A stretch of 64,000 nucleotides of DNA from positions 2,790,001 to 2,854,000 of the forward strand of contig NC_016946.1 of NCBI RefSeq assembly GCF_000277125.1, read 5' to 3'. A program made the translations under genes and the position numbers. The notes under the pieces were generated by a model. It worked only from the letters and a program-made list of their open reading frames with translations. It was not told where the DNA came from and made no database searches. Numbering within the stretch: the stretch's first letter is position 1; each line of letters starts with the position of its first letter. Positions 8,074 through 17,859 of this stretch are shown here, piece after piece. This stretch comes from Mycobacterium intracellulare ATCC 13950 (lineage in GTDB: Bacteria; Actinomycetota; Actinomycetes; Mycobacteriales; Mycobacteriaceae).

Positions 8074-10455
8074 GTGGGAACAATCGGTGAGATGACCCAC
8101 GCAACCGCGCTCTCCGACGACGAACTCGCCCTGATCGACAAGTACTGGCGTGCCGCCAATTATCTGTCGGTCGGGCAGATCTACCTACTGGACAACCCGC
8201 TGCTCACCGAGCCGCTGACCATCGATCACGTCAAACCGCGGTTGCTGGGTCACTGGGGCACCACCCCCGGGCTCAACCTCGTCTACGCGCACCTGAACCG
8301 GGTCATCCGCCACCGCGACGCCGACGTCATCTACGTGACCGGGCCGGGGCACGGCGGACCGGGGCTGGTCGCCAACGCCTACCTGGAAGGCACCTACAGC
8401 GAGGTCTACACGGGCATCGAGGAGGACACCGAGGGCCTGCGCAAGCTGTTCCGGCAGTTCTCCTTCCCCGGCGGCATCCCCAGCCACGTCGCGGCCCAGA
8501 CGCCGGGATCCATCCACGAGGGCGGCGAGCTCGGCTACGCGCTGGTGCACGCCTACGGCGCCGCGCTGGACAACCCGTATCTGGTGGTGGCCTGCGTCGT
8601 CGGTGACGGCGAGGCCGAAACCGGGCCGCTGGCCGCCAGCTGGCACTCCAACAAGTTCCTCAACCCCGTCACCGACGGCGCCGTGCTGCCGATCCTGGCG
8701 CTCAACGGCTACAAGATCGCCAACCCGACGGTGCTGGCCCGCATCCCGCACGCCGAACTGGAATCGCTGCTGCGCGGCTACGGGTACCGCCCGATCACGG
8801 TCGCCGGTGACGACCCGGCCGATGTGCATCGGCAACTTGCCGCCGCCCTCGACGACGCCTTCGACGACATCGCCGCCATCCAGAGTGCGGCCCGCGGCGG
8901 CAACGGGGTCGAGCGGCCCGTGTGGCCGATGATCGTGCTGCGTACCCCCAAGGGCTGGACCGGGCCAAAGATGGTGGACGGCAAGAAGGTTGAGGGCACC
9001 TGGCGCTCGCACCAGGTGCCGCTGGCCGCGACGCGCGACAACCCCGAACACCGTGCCCAGCTCGAAGAGTGGCTGCGCAGCTATGGGCCCGGGGAGCTTT
9101 TCGACGAAAACGGCCGGCTGCGGCCGGAGCTGCGGGCGCTGGCGCCCAGCGGGGATCGCCGGATGAGCGCCAACCCCCACGCCAACGGCGGGCTGTTGCT
9201 GCACGACCTCGACCTGCCCGACTTCCGCGACTACGCCGTCGCCGTCGAGCGACCGGCGGCCGTCACGCACGAGGCGACCCGGGTGCTGGGCGGGTTCCTG
9301 CGCGACGTGATCGCCCGCAACAAGGACCGATTCCGGCTCATGGGGCCCGACGAGACGGCCTCCAACCGGCTCGACGCCGTCTACGGATCGACCGACAAGG
9401 TGTGGCTGTCCGAGATCGAGCCCGACGACGAGCACCTGGCGCCCGATGGTCGCGTCATGGAGGTGCTGTCCGAGCACCTGTGCCAGGGCTGGCTGGAGGG
9501 CTACCTGCTGACGGGGCGGCACGGCCTGTTCAACTGCTACGAGGCGTTCGTGCACATCGTCGACTCGATGCTGAACCAGCACGCGAAATGGCTTGCCACC
9601 AGCCGGGAATTGCCGTGGCGGCGGCCGATCGCGTCGCTGAACTACCTGCTGAGCTCGCACGTGTGGCGGCAGGACCACAACGGGGCGTCCCACCAGGACC
9701 CGGGGTTCATCGACCTGGTCGCCAACAAGCGGCCCGAGCTGACCCGGGTGTACCTGCCGCCGGACGGTAACACGCTGCTGTCGGTGGCCGATCACTGCCT
9801 GCGCAGCCGCGACTACATCAACGTCATCGTCGCCGGCAAGCAGCCCGCGCTGGCCTATCTCGACATGGATGAGGCCGTCGCGCACTGCACCCGCGGGCTG
9901 GGCATCTGGGAGTGGGCGAGCACCGCGACCGACGACCCCGACGTGGTGCTGGCGTGCGCCGGGGACATCCCGACACTCGAGACGCTGGCCGCCGCCGACA
10001 TCCTGCGCTCCGAGCTGCCGGAGCTGGCCGTCCGCGTGGTCAACGTCGTCGACCTGATGCGGCTGCAGCCCGACACCGAGCACCCGCATGGCCTGCCGGA
10101 CCGCGAATTCGACGCGTTGTTCACCCCGGACAGGCCGGTGATCTTCGCCTACCACGGCTATCCGTGGTTGATCCACCGGCTGACCTACAGCCGCACCAAC
10201 CACGCGCATATGCACGTGCGCGGCTTCAAGGAACGCGGCACCACGACGACGCCCTTCGACATGGTGATGCTCAACGATTTGGACCGCTTCCATCTGGTCA
10301 TGGATGTCATCGACCGGGTCGACGGATTGGCCAGCCGCGCCGCCATGCTGCGGCAGCGCATGGTCGACGCCCGCCTGGCCGCGCGGATGTACACCCGCGA
10401 GCACGGGGAGGACGACCCGAAGATTTCGGGGTGGACCTGGGGCCCGAGCGACTGA
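8074..10455 (+). CDS. xfp: Phosphoketolase (xylulose-5-phosphate/fructose-6-phosphate)
   Basis: A 793-residue thiamine-diphosphate enzyme of full family length. It cleaves xylulose-5-phosphate or fructose-6-phosphate with phosphate to acetyl-phosphate plus a triose or tetrose phosphate. Family hallmarks include [17 protein letters not shown] near the N-terminus, [19 protein letters not shown], the [10 protein letters not shown] segment, the TPP motif region [19 protein letters not shown] and NGYKIANPT, and a C-terminal domain with WTWGPSD. The start is GTG 8074, only four bases after GGAGGG; ATG 8092 is an alternative. It follows the SDR by 12 bp. No acetate kinase or phosphotransacetylase gene is visible in the window. 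Confidence 0.93.
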   Translation: MGTIGEMTHATALSDDELALIDKYWRAANYLSVGQIYLLDNPLLTEPLTIDHVKPRLLGHWGTTPGLNLVYAHLNRVIRHRDADVIYVTGPGHGGPGLVANAYLEGTYSEVYTGIEEDTEGLRKLFRQFSFPGGIPSHVAAQTPGSIHEGGELGYALVHAYGAALDNPYLVVACVVGDGEAETGPLAASWHSNKFLNPVTDGAVLPILALNGYKIANPTVLARIPHAELESLLRGYGYRPITVAGDDPADVHRQLAAALDDAFDDIAAIQSAARGGNGVERPVWPMIVLRTPKGWTGPKMVDGKKVEGTWRSHQVPLAATRDNPEHRAQLEEWLRSYGPGELFDENGRLRPELRALAPSGDRRMSANPHANGGLLLHDLDLPDFRDYAVAVERPAAVTHEATRVLGGFLRDVIARNKDRFRLMGPDETASNRLDAVYGSTDKVWLSEIEPDDEHLAPDGRVMEVLSEHLCQGWLEGYLLTGRHGLFNCYEAFVHIVDSMLNQHAKWLATSRELPWRRPIASLNYLLSSHVWRQDHNGASHQDPGFIDLVANKRPELTRVYLPPDGNTLLSVADHCLRSRDYINVIVAGKQPALAYLDMDEAVAHCTRGLGIWEWASTATDDPDVVLACAGDIPTLETLAAADILRSELPELAVRVVNVVDLMRLQPDTEHPHGLPDREFDALFTPDRPVIFAYHGYPWLIHRLTYSRTNHAHMHVRGFKERGTTTTPFDMVMLNDLDRFHLVMDVIDRVDGLASRAAMLRQRMVDARLAARMYTREHGEDDPKISGWTWGPSD

Positions 10456-10516
10456 GATTCGCATGACGGCAATCGCATTGGCCCGTCGCGCCGTGGGCCG
10501 CCGGTAGACTGGCCGG

Positions 10517-11275
10517 ATGCATGAGGCCGGCACAGTCGACGTTCACCCTGTGGCGTCCCAGCCTTCGGCACTGCACCGGTTCCGGATCCACCTGGACATC
10601 GGCGTCGTCGTCGTGGTTCTCGTCCTGACGGATTTGATCGCGCATTTCACCACGCCATGGGCGAGCGTCGGCACGGTCCCGGCCGCCGCCGTCGGGCTGG
10701 TCATCTTGATGCGGTGCCGCGGTTTGGGCTGGGCGGACCTCGGCCTCGGGCGCGAGCACTGGAAGCCGGGACTGGGCTATGCGCTGGCGGCCGTGGCGGT
10801 GGTGGCCTCGGTGATCGCGGTCGGCGTGCTGCTGCCGGCGACCCGGCCGATGTTCCTGAACAACCGCTATGCCACGATCTCGGGCGCGATGGTCGCCTCG
10901 ATGGTCATCATCCCGCTGCAGACCGTCATCCCCGAGGAGCTGGCGTTTCGGGGCGTCCTGCACGGCGCGCTCAACCGGGCGTGGGGTTTTCGCGGGGTCG
11001 CGCTGGCGGGCTCGCTGCTGTTCGGGCTGTGGCACGTGGCCACGTCGTTCGGACTGACCAGCAGCAACGTGGGGTTCACCCGGCTGTTCGGCGGCGGGAT
11101 CGTGGGAATGGTGGCGGGGGTGGCCGGCGCCGTGGTGGCGACGGGAGCCGCGGGGTTCGTCTTCAGCTGGCTGCGCCGGCGCAGCGGCAGCCTGATCGCG
11201 CCGATCGCGTTGCACTGGTCCCTGAATGGGCTCGGTGCGCTCGCCGCCGCGTTCGTGTGGCACCTGTCCACCTGA
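10517..11275 (+). CDS. CPBP (CAAX-type) intramembrane metalloprotease, Rv1863c/Rv1864c-region homologue
   Basis: A 252-residue protein with about six to seven hydrophobic segments. It carries the three CPBP/Abi signatures: PEELAFRGVLHGAL near residue 138 (EExxxR), FGLWHV near 175 (FxxxH), and HWSLNG near 238. In this family the Glu and His residues hold a catalytic metal in the membrane; the physiological substrate is unknown. The ATG at 10517 follows the phosphoketolase stop by 61 bp. It is convergent with adhA, whose stop lies six bases beyond this gene's end. Confidence 0.85.
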   Translation: MHEAGTVDVHPVASQPSALHRFRIHLDIGVVVVVLVLTDLIAHFTTPWASVGTVPAAAVGLVILMRCRGLGWADLGLGREHWKPGLGYALAAVAVVASVIAVGVLLPATRPMFLNNRYATISGAMVASMVIIPLQTVIPEELAFRGVLHGALNRAWGFRGVALAGSLLFGLWHVATSFGLTSSNVGFTRLFGGGIVGMVAGVAGAVVATGAAGFVFSWLRRRSGSLIAPIALHWSLNGLGALAAAFVWHLST

Positions 11276-11281
11276 GAACGG

Positions 11282-12310
11282 TCACACCAGCAGCACCGCC
11301 GCGCCCGCGATGCGCCCGGCGCTCAGATCCGTCAACGCCCGATCGGCTTGTCCGAGAGGATATTCGGGCGTGGTCACCTCGATGTGGTGCTCGCCCGCGA
11401 AATCGAGGAAGGCCCGCGCGTCGGCCCGGGTGTTGGAGGTGACCGACCGGACCTGGCGTTCCTGAAACAGGTGACGCTGGTAGTTCAGCGCCGGGATATC
11501 CGAGAGGTGGATCCCGGCGATCGCCAGCGTGCCACCGCGATCCAGCGCCTGCAGCGCGGGCAGCACCAGATCACCGACGGGAGCGAACAGGATCGCGGCG
11601 TCCAGTGGCGCCGGGGGCGCATCCGCCGCGCCTTGTGCGGATGCGGCGCCGAGTTCCAACGCCAGCTCGCGGGCCCGGGCTCCGCGGGTCATCACGTGCA
11701 CCTCTGCGCCCTGCGCGAGGGCGACCTGCGCGGTGATGTGCGCGCTGCCGCCGAAACCGTAGAGGCCCAGCCGCCCGCCGGGCGGCAGCTCGGCGCGAAG
11801 CAGCGAGCGGTAACCGATGATGCCCGCGCACAACAACGGTGCGAGTTCGCTGTCGCTGTACCCGCCGGGCAGGGGGTGCGCGAAAGCGGCCGGGACGGTG
11901 GCGAATTCGGCGTAGCCGCCGTCGGCGTCCCAGCCGGTGTAGCGGGATTTCGGGCAGAGGTTCTCGTCGCCGCGGCGGCAGTACTTGCACACGCCACAGG
12001 TGTGGCGTAGCCAGGCGATACCCACCCGGTCCCCCACCCGGAACTCGTCGCCGGCCTCGGGGCCGATTTCGACGACCTCGCCCACCACCTCGTGCCCGGG
12101 CGTGACCTGCTCGCGGTGGACGGGAAGGTCGCCTTCGGTGACGTGCAGGTCGGTCCGGCACACCCCGCACGCTCGCACGGCCACCAGCAGTTCGGACGGG
12201 CCCGGCCGCGGCACCTCGGTGGTGACCTGCTCGAGCGGGCCAGTATCCATCGGCCCGGGTCGACGAACGCGCCAGGCGCGCATTGCGGTGGTGGTCACCG
12301 GTGATGCCAT
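11282..12310 (-). CDS. adhA: Zinc-dependent alcohol dehydrogenase, Rv1862-like
   Basis: A 342-residue medium-chain (MDR) alcohol dehydrogenase. The catalytic zinc site is seen in CGVCRTDLH (near 48-56) and GHEVVGEV (near 72). The structural-zinc lobe is [15 protein letters not shown] near 104, with four cysteines. The nucleotide-binding turn reads [12 protein letters not shown], close to the usual GxGxxG. The enzyme would interconvert alcohols and aldehydes with NAD(P). The homologue in M. tuberculosis is about 346 residues. It is convergent with the CPBP protease gene and has the GlsB-like gene 46 bp upstream on the same strand. Confidence 0.92.
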   Translation of the reverse strand: MASPVTTTAMRAWRVRRPGPMDTGPLEQVTTEVPRPGPSELLVAVRACGVCRTDLHVTEGDLPVHREQVTPGHEVVGEVVEIGPEAGDEFRVGDRVGIAWLRHTCGVCKYCRRGDENLCPKSRYTGWDADGGYAEFATVPAAFAHPLPGGYSDSELAPLLCAGIIGYRSLLRAELPPGGRLGLYGFGGSAHITAQVALAQGAEVHVMTRGARARELALELGAASAQGAADAPPAPLDAAILFAPVGDLVLPALQALDRGGTLAIAGIHLSDIPALNYQRHLFQERQVRSVTSNTRADARAFLDFAGEHHIEVTTPEYPLGQADRALTDLSAGRIAGAAVLLV

Positions 12311-12356
12311 CGCTCCATCATGCCGCTAACCACCACGGCCGCAACGGGTTCGGCGG

Positions 12357-12656
12357 CTAGGTCCTGCGGACCATGCCGACGATCCAGAGCAGGAGCAACG
12401 AGCCGAGCAGGGCGGTGAAGAAGGTGAAGAAGTAGCCGCCGCTGGCGGTGTCGACGAAGAAGCTCAGGATGAAACCGCCGACCAGCGCGCCCACAATGCC
12501 GATCACGATGTCCATCAGGATCCCGGCTCCGCTACCGCGGATGATCTTGCTGGCGATCGCACCGGCGATACCACCGATGATGATGTAACCGATCCAGCCG
12601 ACGCTGGTGAGCGTGCTTGATCGAGCGAGGAATTCCGTAGCTGCCATGATGTCCAT
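12357..12656 (-). CDS. GlsB/YeaQ/YmgE (transglycosylase-associated) family membrane protein, Rv1861-like
   Basis: A 99-residue hydrophobic protein with three transmembrane stretches and Gly-rich turns (GWIGYIIIGGIAGAIASKII, GIVGALVGGFILSFF). This is the pattern of the small YeaQ/GlsB family, often stress-induced but of unclear function. ATG 12656 is preferred because AAGGAG sits seven bases upstream; a second ATG at 12647 lacks such a site. It lies between apa and adhA on the same strand, as in M. tuberculosis. Confidence 0.85.
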   Translation of the reverse strand: MDIMAATEFLARSSTLTSVGWIGYIIIGGIAGAIASKIIRGSGAGILMDIVIGIVGALVGGFILSFFVDTASGGYFFTFFTALLGSLLLLWIVGMVRRT

Positions 12657-12787
12657 TGCGGGTCTCCTTGCAATCGCTGGCAAAGCCCAGCGTTTTGCTG
12701 GGCCGTCACTTCGGTATACCCAGTTTGGGTCACGAAACGAGTGCCGAATCGGAGACGGTTGACCAACCGGTTTTCCGTCGGCCTATA

Positions 12788-13915
12788 TCAGGCCGAGCGA
12801 GTTTGCTGCGGTGCCGGCGCGGGAGTGGGGCTGACCTCCACGGCCGGCGCCTGGCCCGGGACCGGTGCCCCCGGAGCCGCCGGCGCTGCGGGAGCCCCGG
12901 GTGCGGGAGCCGGGGCGGGAGCCCCCGGTGCGGGTGCCGGCGCGGGCGCACCAGGAACCGCCGGTGCGGGCGCACCAGGAACCGCCGGTGCGGGCGCACC
13001 CGGAGCCGGCGGGGCTCCCGGAGCCGCCGGCGGTGTCCAGGCCTGGATCGACTCGGTGAGCGCCTTGGCCGCGCCCCGGTCCACCGGGTCGTTGGAGGTT
13101 CCGAGCCACACCACAAACCAGCGTTGCGCGTTCCCGCCGTTGGCCGAACCGATCACGCCCGTCCAGATCTGGCCGTTCGGCTTGGAGGCGTCACTGAATT
13201 TGACCTCGTAGTACGACCCGCTCCCGGTGCTGCCGTTGGCGCCGGCGAGCGGGGTGCTCTCCTGGTTGATCCGCGTTCCGGGATAGGGCATGAAGAACTC
13301 ACCCATGTCCGAACCCAGCCGCACCGCGGCCTTGGCGTTGTCGGCTTCCGCACTGGCGTAAAGCTTTTGGTCGAGGCGACCCATCACGATGCGGGTGTCG
13401 TTGGCAACCTGCGGCGGTTGGTCGGGCATCGGCGGCGGGCCGGTCACCTTGCTCAGCAGCGCCGAACCGTAGTCCAGGTGGGAAGCGTCCGACTCGACCC
13501 AGCCGGCGGGCAGGACGTAGCTGAATCCACCCACGGCGTTGTTGATCCGCCCCGCGTTCGGGTCGACGGGCGGTGGTGGCGGCGCGTTGGGGTCGACGGG
13601 CGGTGGTGGGGGCGCGTTGGGGTCGACGGGCGGTGGCGGTGCCCCGTTGGGGGCCACGGCCGGTGGGACCGCGTTGGGATCACCCGGTGCCGGTTGCCCA
13701 TTCGGCGCCGGAGCCGCCGGCGCGGCCGGAGCCGCCGGCGCTGCGGGTGGCGCCGGAGCGGCCGGGCTCGGCGGGACGGGGGTCGGGACTTCGGGATCGG
13801 CGCTCGAGGTCGCCGGCAACGCGATGGCGAGTGCGCTGGCACCACTCATCGTGGTGATCGCCAGCGTCGTCCACAGTCCTTTGCGGCGTGTCGAAATCGG
13901 TTCCACCTGCTCCAT
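12788..13915 (-). CDS. apa: Alanine/proline-rich secreted antigen, fibronectin attachment protein (Apa/FAP, ModD)
   Basis: A 375-residue secreted protein. Residues 1-39 form a signal peptide (basic [13 protein letters not shown], then a hydrophobic core ending ATSSA). Residues 40-125 are Pro/Ala-rich with a decapeptide [10 protein letters not shown] repeated. A folded domain of about 180 residues follows, including the fibronectin-binding region around [20 protein letters not shown]. The C-terminal 85 residues are again Ala/Pro repeats (PGAPAPAV). Apa is a mannosylated cell-surface and culture-filtrate glycoprotein in mycobacteria, and the Thr residues in the Pro-rich ends are the likely glycosylation sites (known for the family). 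It lies downstream of modC on the same strand with a 141-bp gap. Confidence 0.95.
   Translation of the reverse strand: MEQVEPISTRRKGLWTTLAITTMSGASALAIALPATSSADPEVPTPVPPSPAAPAPPAAPAAPAAPAAPAPNGQPAPGDPNAVPPAVAPNGAPPPPVDPNAPPPPPVDPNAPPPPPVDPNAGRINNAVGGFSYVLPAGWVESDASHLDYGSALLSKVTGPPPMPDQPPQVANDTRIVMGRLDQKLYASAEADNAKAAVRLGSDMGEFFMPYPGTRINQESTPLAGANGSTGSGSYYEVKFSDASKPNGQIWTGVIGSANGGNAQRWFVVWLGTSNDPVDRGAAKALTESIQAWTPPAAPGAPPAPGAPAPAVPGAPAPAVPGAPAPAPAPGAPAPAPAPGAPAAPAAPGAPVPGQAPAVEVSPTPAPAPQQTRSA
12951..12998. repeat. 24-bp tandem repeat (two copies) in the apa 3' region
   Basis: Two identical 24-bp units at 12951-12974 and 12975-12998 encode the Pro/Ala octapeptide repeat of the Apa C-terminus. 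Imperfect related units continue on the left side. Confidence 0.8.
13561..13650. repeat. 30-bp tandem repeat (three copies) in the apa 5' region
   Basis: Units at 13561-13590, 13591-13620 and 13621-13650 encode the decapeptide [10 protein letters not shown]. The first two differ at one base and the third has diverged at its end. Such in-frame 30-bp units can expand or contract without breaking the gene. Confidence 0.85.
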
Positions 13916-14056
13916 GGCGACGAACCTACCGTGTTACGGCTGTGACGCAAGGAGCTTTGCGGACTATTGCAGCGCAGTTGTGTCGATGTTGCCAATGTGC
14001 AACCTGCCGACTGCCTTGCGGACGGCGGACGCCGCCGGGCACTCCGCCGCCGGCGC

Positions 14057-15160
14057 TCAGTGCGCGGCCGGATACAGCGTCACCTCATGGGCTTTCACGG
14101 AGAACCACACCCGGTCCCCCGGCGCCAGCCGCAACTCCGCGGCGGCGTCCGCGGTGATCTCGGCGGCCAGGCCGGGGGCGCCATCGGGTTGCTGGGCGCC
14201 GCGCACCAGCACCGCCGACCCGCGGACATCCATCTCCGCCACGGTGACTTCCACGGCGTTGCGGGGGCTGCCGTGCGGCCGGTCGCGATAGACGGCGACC
14301 ACCGTGGGCGCGAACACCGCGATCGCATGCTGCTCGGGTGAGACCAGTTCGCCCCGCTCGGGTGGGGCGGCGTACCAGCGGTCGCCGCCGACCGCGACCA
14401 GCGAGCCGTCGCGGTCGACCGTCCCATTGACCAGGTTGACACCGGCGATGCGGGCCGCGAAATGACTGCGCGGCGCGGTGAGCACGTCGGGCACCGGCCC
14501 GATTTCGGCGACCTTGCCGGACTCGAGCACCAGCACCCGATCGGCCAACGTGAACACGTCGAGCAGGTCGTGGGTGACCAGGATCGCGGCGCAGCCGCTG
14601 CGGGTGACGACCTCGCGCAGCACCGCCCGGATCGCCGCGGCCGCGGCGACGTCGAGCCCGGCCAGGGGCTCATCGAGCAGCAACACGTCGGGTTCGGCCG
14701 CCAGCGCCCTTGCGATGGCGACCCGCTGAGCCTGCCCGCCGGAGAGCTGTCGCGGTTTGCGGTCGGCGAGCCGCTCGGCGTCCACCTCGCGCAGCCAGCG
14801 GGATGCCGTCGCTTTCTGCGTCGCGCGGGCCGGACGCAGGCTCGCGCGACGACTGTGCGGTCCGAAAGCGACGTTGGCGGCAACGGTCATGTGGGGGAAC
14901 AGCAATGCGTCTTGCAGCAGCAGCCCCACTCGGCGGTCGTGCGTCGGGACGTCGATCCCGGCCGCGGTGTCGGTCAAGACCCGATCGCCCAGCCGCACCG
15001 TCCCGTGGTCGGGTCGAAGGAGGCCCGCGATGACATGCAGGACAGTCGATTTGCCCGCGCCGTTGGGCCCGAGCACCGCAAGCACCTCCCCCGCGGACAC
15101 CGAGAACTCCACATCCACCTGGCGGTCGGCGACGACCGCGCGCAGCTGCAATTCGCTCAT
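14057..15160 (-). CDS. modC: Molybdate ABC transporter ATP-binding protein
   Basis: A 367-residue ABC ATPase, Rv1859-like. Walker A is GPNGAGKST at 31-39, the signature is LSGGQAQRVAIARALA near 137, and Walker B is VLLLDEPLAGLD near 160. The C-terminal 130 residues form a TOBE/Mop-type domain (NAVEVTVAEMDVRGSAVLVR), as expected for ModC, where it binds oxyanion or regulates transport. It starts nine bases after the modB stop, so the two are one transcription unit. Molybdate is needed for molybdopterin enzymes. Confidence 0.93.
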   Translation of the reverse strand: MSELQLRAVVADRQVDVEFSVSAGEVLAVLGPNGAGKSTVLHVIAGLLRPDHGTVRLGDRVLTDTAAGIDVPTHDRRVGLLLQDALLFPHMTVAANVAFGPHSRRASLRPARATQKATASRWLREVDAERLADRKPRQLSGGQAQRVAIARALAAEPDVLLLDEPLAGLDVAAAAAIRAVLREVVTRSGCAAILVTHDLLDVFTLADRVLVLESGKVAEIGPVPDVLTAPRSHFAARIAGVNLVNGTVDRDGSLVAVGGDRWYAAPPERGELVSPEQHAIAVFAPTVVAVYRDRPHGSPRNAVEVTVAEMDVRGSAVLVRGAQQPDGAPGLAAEITADAAAELRLAPGDRVWFSVKAHEVTLYPAAH

Positions 15161-15169
15161 GGCCCGGCC

Positions 15170-15967
15170 CTACCTCGCGTCCGCCCCGGTCAGCCGGCGT
15201 GTGCCCAGCCCCAACACCACCAGGGCCGCCACCACGACCAGCAGGAGCGACAACGCCACGGCCGCGTCGGCGTCAGTCACCCGCTGCAAATAGATCTCCA
15301 GCGGCAGCGTGCGGGTCACCCCCTGCCGCGAGCCGGCGAAGGTCAGGGTGGCGCCGAACTCTCCCAGCGAGCGGGCGAACGCCAGCACCGCGCCCGAAGC
15401 GACGCCCGGCGCCAACAGCGGCAAGGTGACGCGCCACCAGACCGCGCTGGGCCGCGCCCCGAGCGTCGCGGCCACCACCTCGAAGTCGGCCCCCGCGGTA
15501 CGCGCCGCGCCCTCGAGGGAAATCACCAGAAACGGCAGCGAGACGAACGTCTGCGCCAGCACCACGGCGGCGGTGCTGAACGCGATGCTGATGCCCGCGG
15601 CCTCGAGGCACTGGCCGAGCAGTCCGAGCCGCCCGAACGCATAGAGCAAGGCGATGCCCCCGACGACGGGGGGCAGCACCAGCGGCAGCAGGATCAACGG
15701 CCGCAGCAACCGCACCAGTCGCGCCGTGCTGCGCGCCAGCACCAGCGCCATCGGCACGCCCAGCGCCACGCACAACACCGTGCTGGCGGTCGCGGTCCGA
15801 AGGCTGAGCGCCAGCGCGGTAAGCGACGAGGGGCTCGTGATCAGCGACCAGAAATGCGGCCAATCGACCTTCACCGCGACGGCCAGCAATGGCAGCCCCA
15901 CGAAGGCGGTCCCGACGGCCGCGGGCAGGTACACCCAGCGGGGCAGATCCGTGCTGTGCGCGCTAAT
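15170..15967 (-). CDS. modB: Molybdate ABC transporter permease
   Basis: A 265-residue inner-membrane permease, Rv1858-like, with five to six hydrophobic segments and the EAA-type cytoplasmic loop region ([20 protein letters not shown]). It forms the channel energised by ModC. No ATG, GTG or TTG fits the homologous N-terminus ([12 protein letters not shown]). The best start is ATT 15967, six bases after a perfect AGGAGG, and it yields the length of the M. tuberculosis protein (about 264). In-frame GTG codons at 15991 and 16018 lie upstream of that ribosome site and are the conventional alternatives; 16018 would give 282 residues. modA is not adjacent, because a DUF2510 gene intervenes. Confidence 0.9.
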   Translation of the reverse strand: MSAHSTDLPRWVYLPAAVGTAFVGLPLLAVAVKVDWPHFWSLITSPSSLTALALSLRTATASTVLCVALGVPMALVLARSTARLVRLLRPLILLPLVLPPVVGGIALLYAFGRLGLLGQCLEAAGISIAFSTAAVVLAQTFVSLPFLVISLEGAARTAGADFEVVAATLGARPSAVWWRVTLPLLAPGVASGAVLAFARSLGEFGATLTFAGSRQGVTRTLPLEIYLQRVTDADAAVALSLLLVVVAALVVLGLGTRRLTGADAR

Positions 15968-15973
15968 ACCCAG

Positions 15974-15979
15974 CCTCCT
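15974..15979 (-). promoter_or_regulatory. Ribosome-binding site AGGAGG deciding the modB start
   Basis: A perfect anti-16S match lies six bases upstream of ATT 15967. In-frame GTG codons lie only upstream of it, and the CTG touching it is too close to be served. This points to AUU initiation of modB. Confidence 0.5.
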
Positions 15980-16196
15980 GCCGACGGCCACCTCGACAAC
16001 TTCGCGGAACCCGCTCACCCGCTCCTCGCATTACACCGGAACGGCGTGCTCGGCGCGCCGCAGTGGGGGCGGGACCCGCCGACGCCGGCGGTAAGTGGTG
16101 GCCCGATGACTGGTGGTCAGCCAGTGCGCGAGAATGGTTTTGCGCGGCCATCGCCGCGGGTAGCCGGAAGGTCACCGTCAGGACGAAGGTGCTTGG

Positions 16197-16859
16197 ATGC
16201 CATCTGAACAGGCGCCGCCCCCGCCCAAATCGGCGCCGGGCTGGTACCCGGATCCCGCCGGGGTAGGCCATGGGCTGCAACGGTATTTCGACGGGACCAA
16301 TTGGACCAGCGAATGGGCCTTCGCCACGGAGCCGCCCAGGAAGGGCCTTTCCGGGAAGGTGGCCCTGGCGCTGTCTGTACTCACCGTGCTGGTTCTCCTC
16401 GTGATCGTCGGCAAAAGCTGGGGTTTCGAACGAAACGACAGCCAACTGCCCTCGTCCGCGCCGTCGACACCGACCGAGGCGGCGCCGTCGACGCCGGCCG
16501 GTCCCAAGAAGCCCGACGGCGTCACCTTCACGACCACGCAAAGCCCGGACGGCGAAATCGTCGACGCCCGATTCGCCATTCGAGACAACTACACCGAGCT
16601 GCTGATCAAAGACGGTGCGCGGCTGGACACCATCGACATTCTCAGGTACGCCCGAGCGACCTACCCCGACGCTTCCGCCGTGAACGTTCAAGGCACGTTC
16701 CCGATGACCGACCCGTACGGCAACACCTCGACCCAGGTCGCCATCGACCTCACCTACTCGCGGGAGACGTTGAACAAGATCAACTTCGACGGCGTGACCA
16801 AGAACAGCATCTGGGAGATCCGCGATTCCGGCTCGATTCTTCCGGCCTTCCAGCCCTAA
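16197..16859 (+). CDS. DUF2510-domain single-pass membrane protein
   Basis: A 220-residue protein with a DUF2510 motif at the N-terminus (PGWYPDPAGVGHGLQRYFDG, W-rich, residues 14-40), a transmembrane helix at about 53-72, a Ser/Pro/Thr-rich linker, and an exported C-terminal domain of about 115 residues that I do not recognise. DUF2510 is a short actinobacterial motif usually found next to membrane helices; its role is unknown. The start is ATG 16197. It is transcribed against modA (36-bp convergent gap) and is divergent from modB. Its position splits the modABC operon found intact in M. tuberculosis. Confidence 0.8.
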   Translation: MPSEQAPPPPKSAPGWYPDPAGVGHGLQRYFDGTNWTSEWAFATEPPRKGLSGKVALALSVLTVLVLLVIVGKSWGFERNDSQLPSSAPSTPTEAAPSTPAGPKKPDGVTFTTTQSPDGEIVDARFAIRDNYTELLIKDGARLDTIDILRYARATYPDASAVNVQGTFPMTDPYGNTSTQVAIDLTYSRETLNKINFDGVTKNSIWEIRDSGSILPAFQP

Positions 16860-16895
16860 CCGAGGGCGTTCGCCGAGTTGCGGTGAGGACGACGG

Positions 16896-17672
16896 TCAGG
16901 GCCTGGCGAAGCCGGCCTGCGCCAGGATCTGCTGGCCGGCCGCGGAGGTCACCAGGTCGACGAACTTCTGCGCCTGGGATGGATGCGCGGCCTTGTTCAG
17001 CACCGCGATGGGATAGACGTTCACCGCGCCGGCGGCCTCGGGGAAGGTCACGGTCGCGACCCTGCTCCCGGCCGTCTTGGCGTCGGTGACGTAGACCAGC
17101 GCTGCGTCGGCCTGGCCGCTGGTGACCTTGTTGAGGGCGTCCGTCACGCTGAGTTCCTCGCTGACCGGGTTGAGGCGCACCCCGGTGCTGTCTTCGACGC
17201 GATGGGTGGCCGCCCCGCACGGCACCGGTCGTTGGCAGGTCACCACGTTCAGCCCGGGCTTGGCCAGATCGGCGAAGGATCCGATCTGCTTTGGATTGCC
17301 CGGCGCGGTGACGATGACCAGCGTGTTCGACGCGAAGGTCCGCGGGGCGCCGCTGAGCAGGCCCGCCTTGCTGACCGTGTCCATCTGCGCGGTGTCGGCC
17401 GACGCGAAGACGTCGGCGGTCGCGCCCTGCGTCAACTGGGTGGCCAGCTCGGAGGAGCCGGCGAACTCGAATTCGACGCCGCTGCCCGGGTTTTCGGCCG
17501 TGAACTGCTGGCCCAGCCGGGTGAACACCGGCTTGAGCGACGCGGCGGCGAACACCATCACTTTCCCGGACGCCTGCGGCGACTGCGCCGGCGGCGGCGT
17601 GGACCCGCACCCGACCAGCCCCGCCACCAACATCGCCGAAACCAACCCGGTCCGGAACCCGATCCGACGCAT
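16896..17672 (-). CDS. modA: Molybdate-binding lipoprotein
   Basis: A 258-residue periplasmic-type binding protein, Rv1857-like. A lipoprotein signal ends in LVGC (Cys22), followed by the ModA opening KVMVFAAASLKPVF and the characteristic FEFAGSSELATQLTQGATADVFASAD. Ser and Asp/Tyr residues in these segments bind the oxyanion in the family. It delivers molybdate to ModB-ModC. In this genome it is a single transcription unit, separated from modBC by the convergent DUF2510 gene. It has its own divergent promoter region (17673-17859) shared with the SDR gene to the right. Confidence 0.93.
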   Translation of the reverse strand: MRRIGFRTGLVSAMLVAGLVGCGSTPPPAQSPQASGKVMVFAAASLKPVFTRLGQQFTAENPGSGVEFEFAGSSELATQLTQGATADVFASADTAQMDTVSKAGLLSGAPRTFASNTLVIVTAPGNPKQIGSFADLAKPGLNVVTCQRPVPCGAATHRVEDSTGVRLNPVSEELSVTDALNKVTSGQADAALVYVTDAKTAGSRVATVTFPEAAGAVNVYPIAVLNKAAHPSQAQKFVDLVTSAAGQQILAQAGFARP

Positions 17673-17859
17673 GGATGCACCCTAGCCCGCCGACGATGCG
17701 GTCCCCCTGGCGGCCGAATCGCCGCAAAAAGTGACGCACAAATAGTTACCCAAGTGATCCGCGCGTCGCGGCCGCAAAAATTTCGCCAGCTAGCTACTGT
17801 CCAGTAACATATACGGGGATTGACGCCATAACGCGCTGAGGTCCCAGGCAGAGGAGGTC

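Noticed and set aside
12901..13650. Regular repeats resembling a CRISPR array
   Set aside because: The repeats are contiguous without spacers and are codon-phased Pro/Ala coding repeats of apa.
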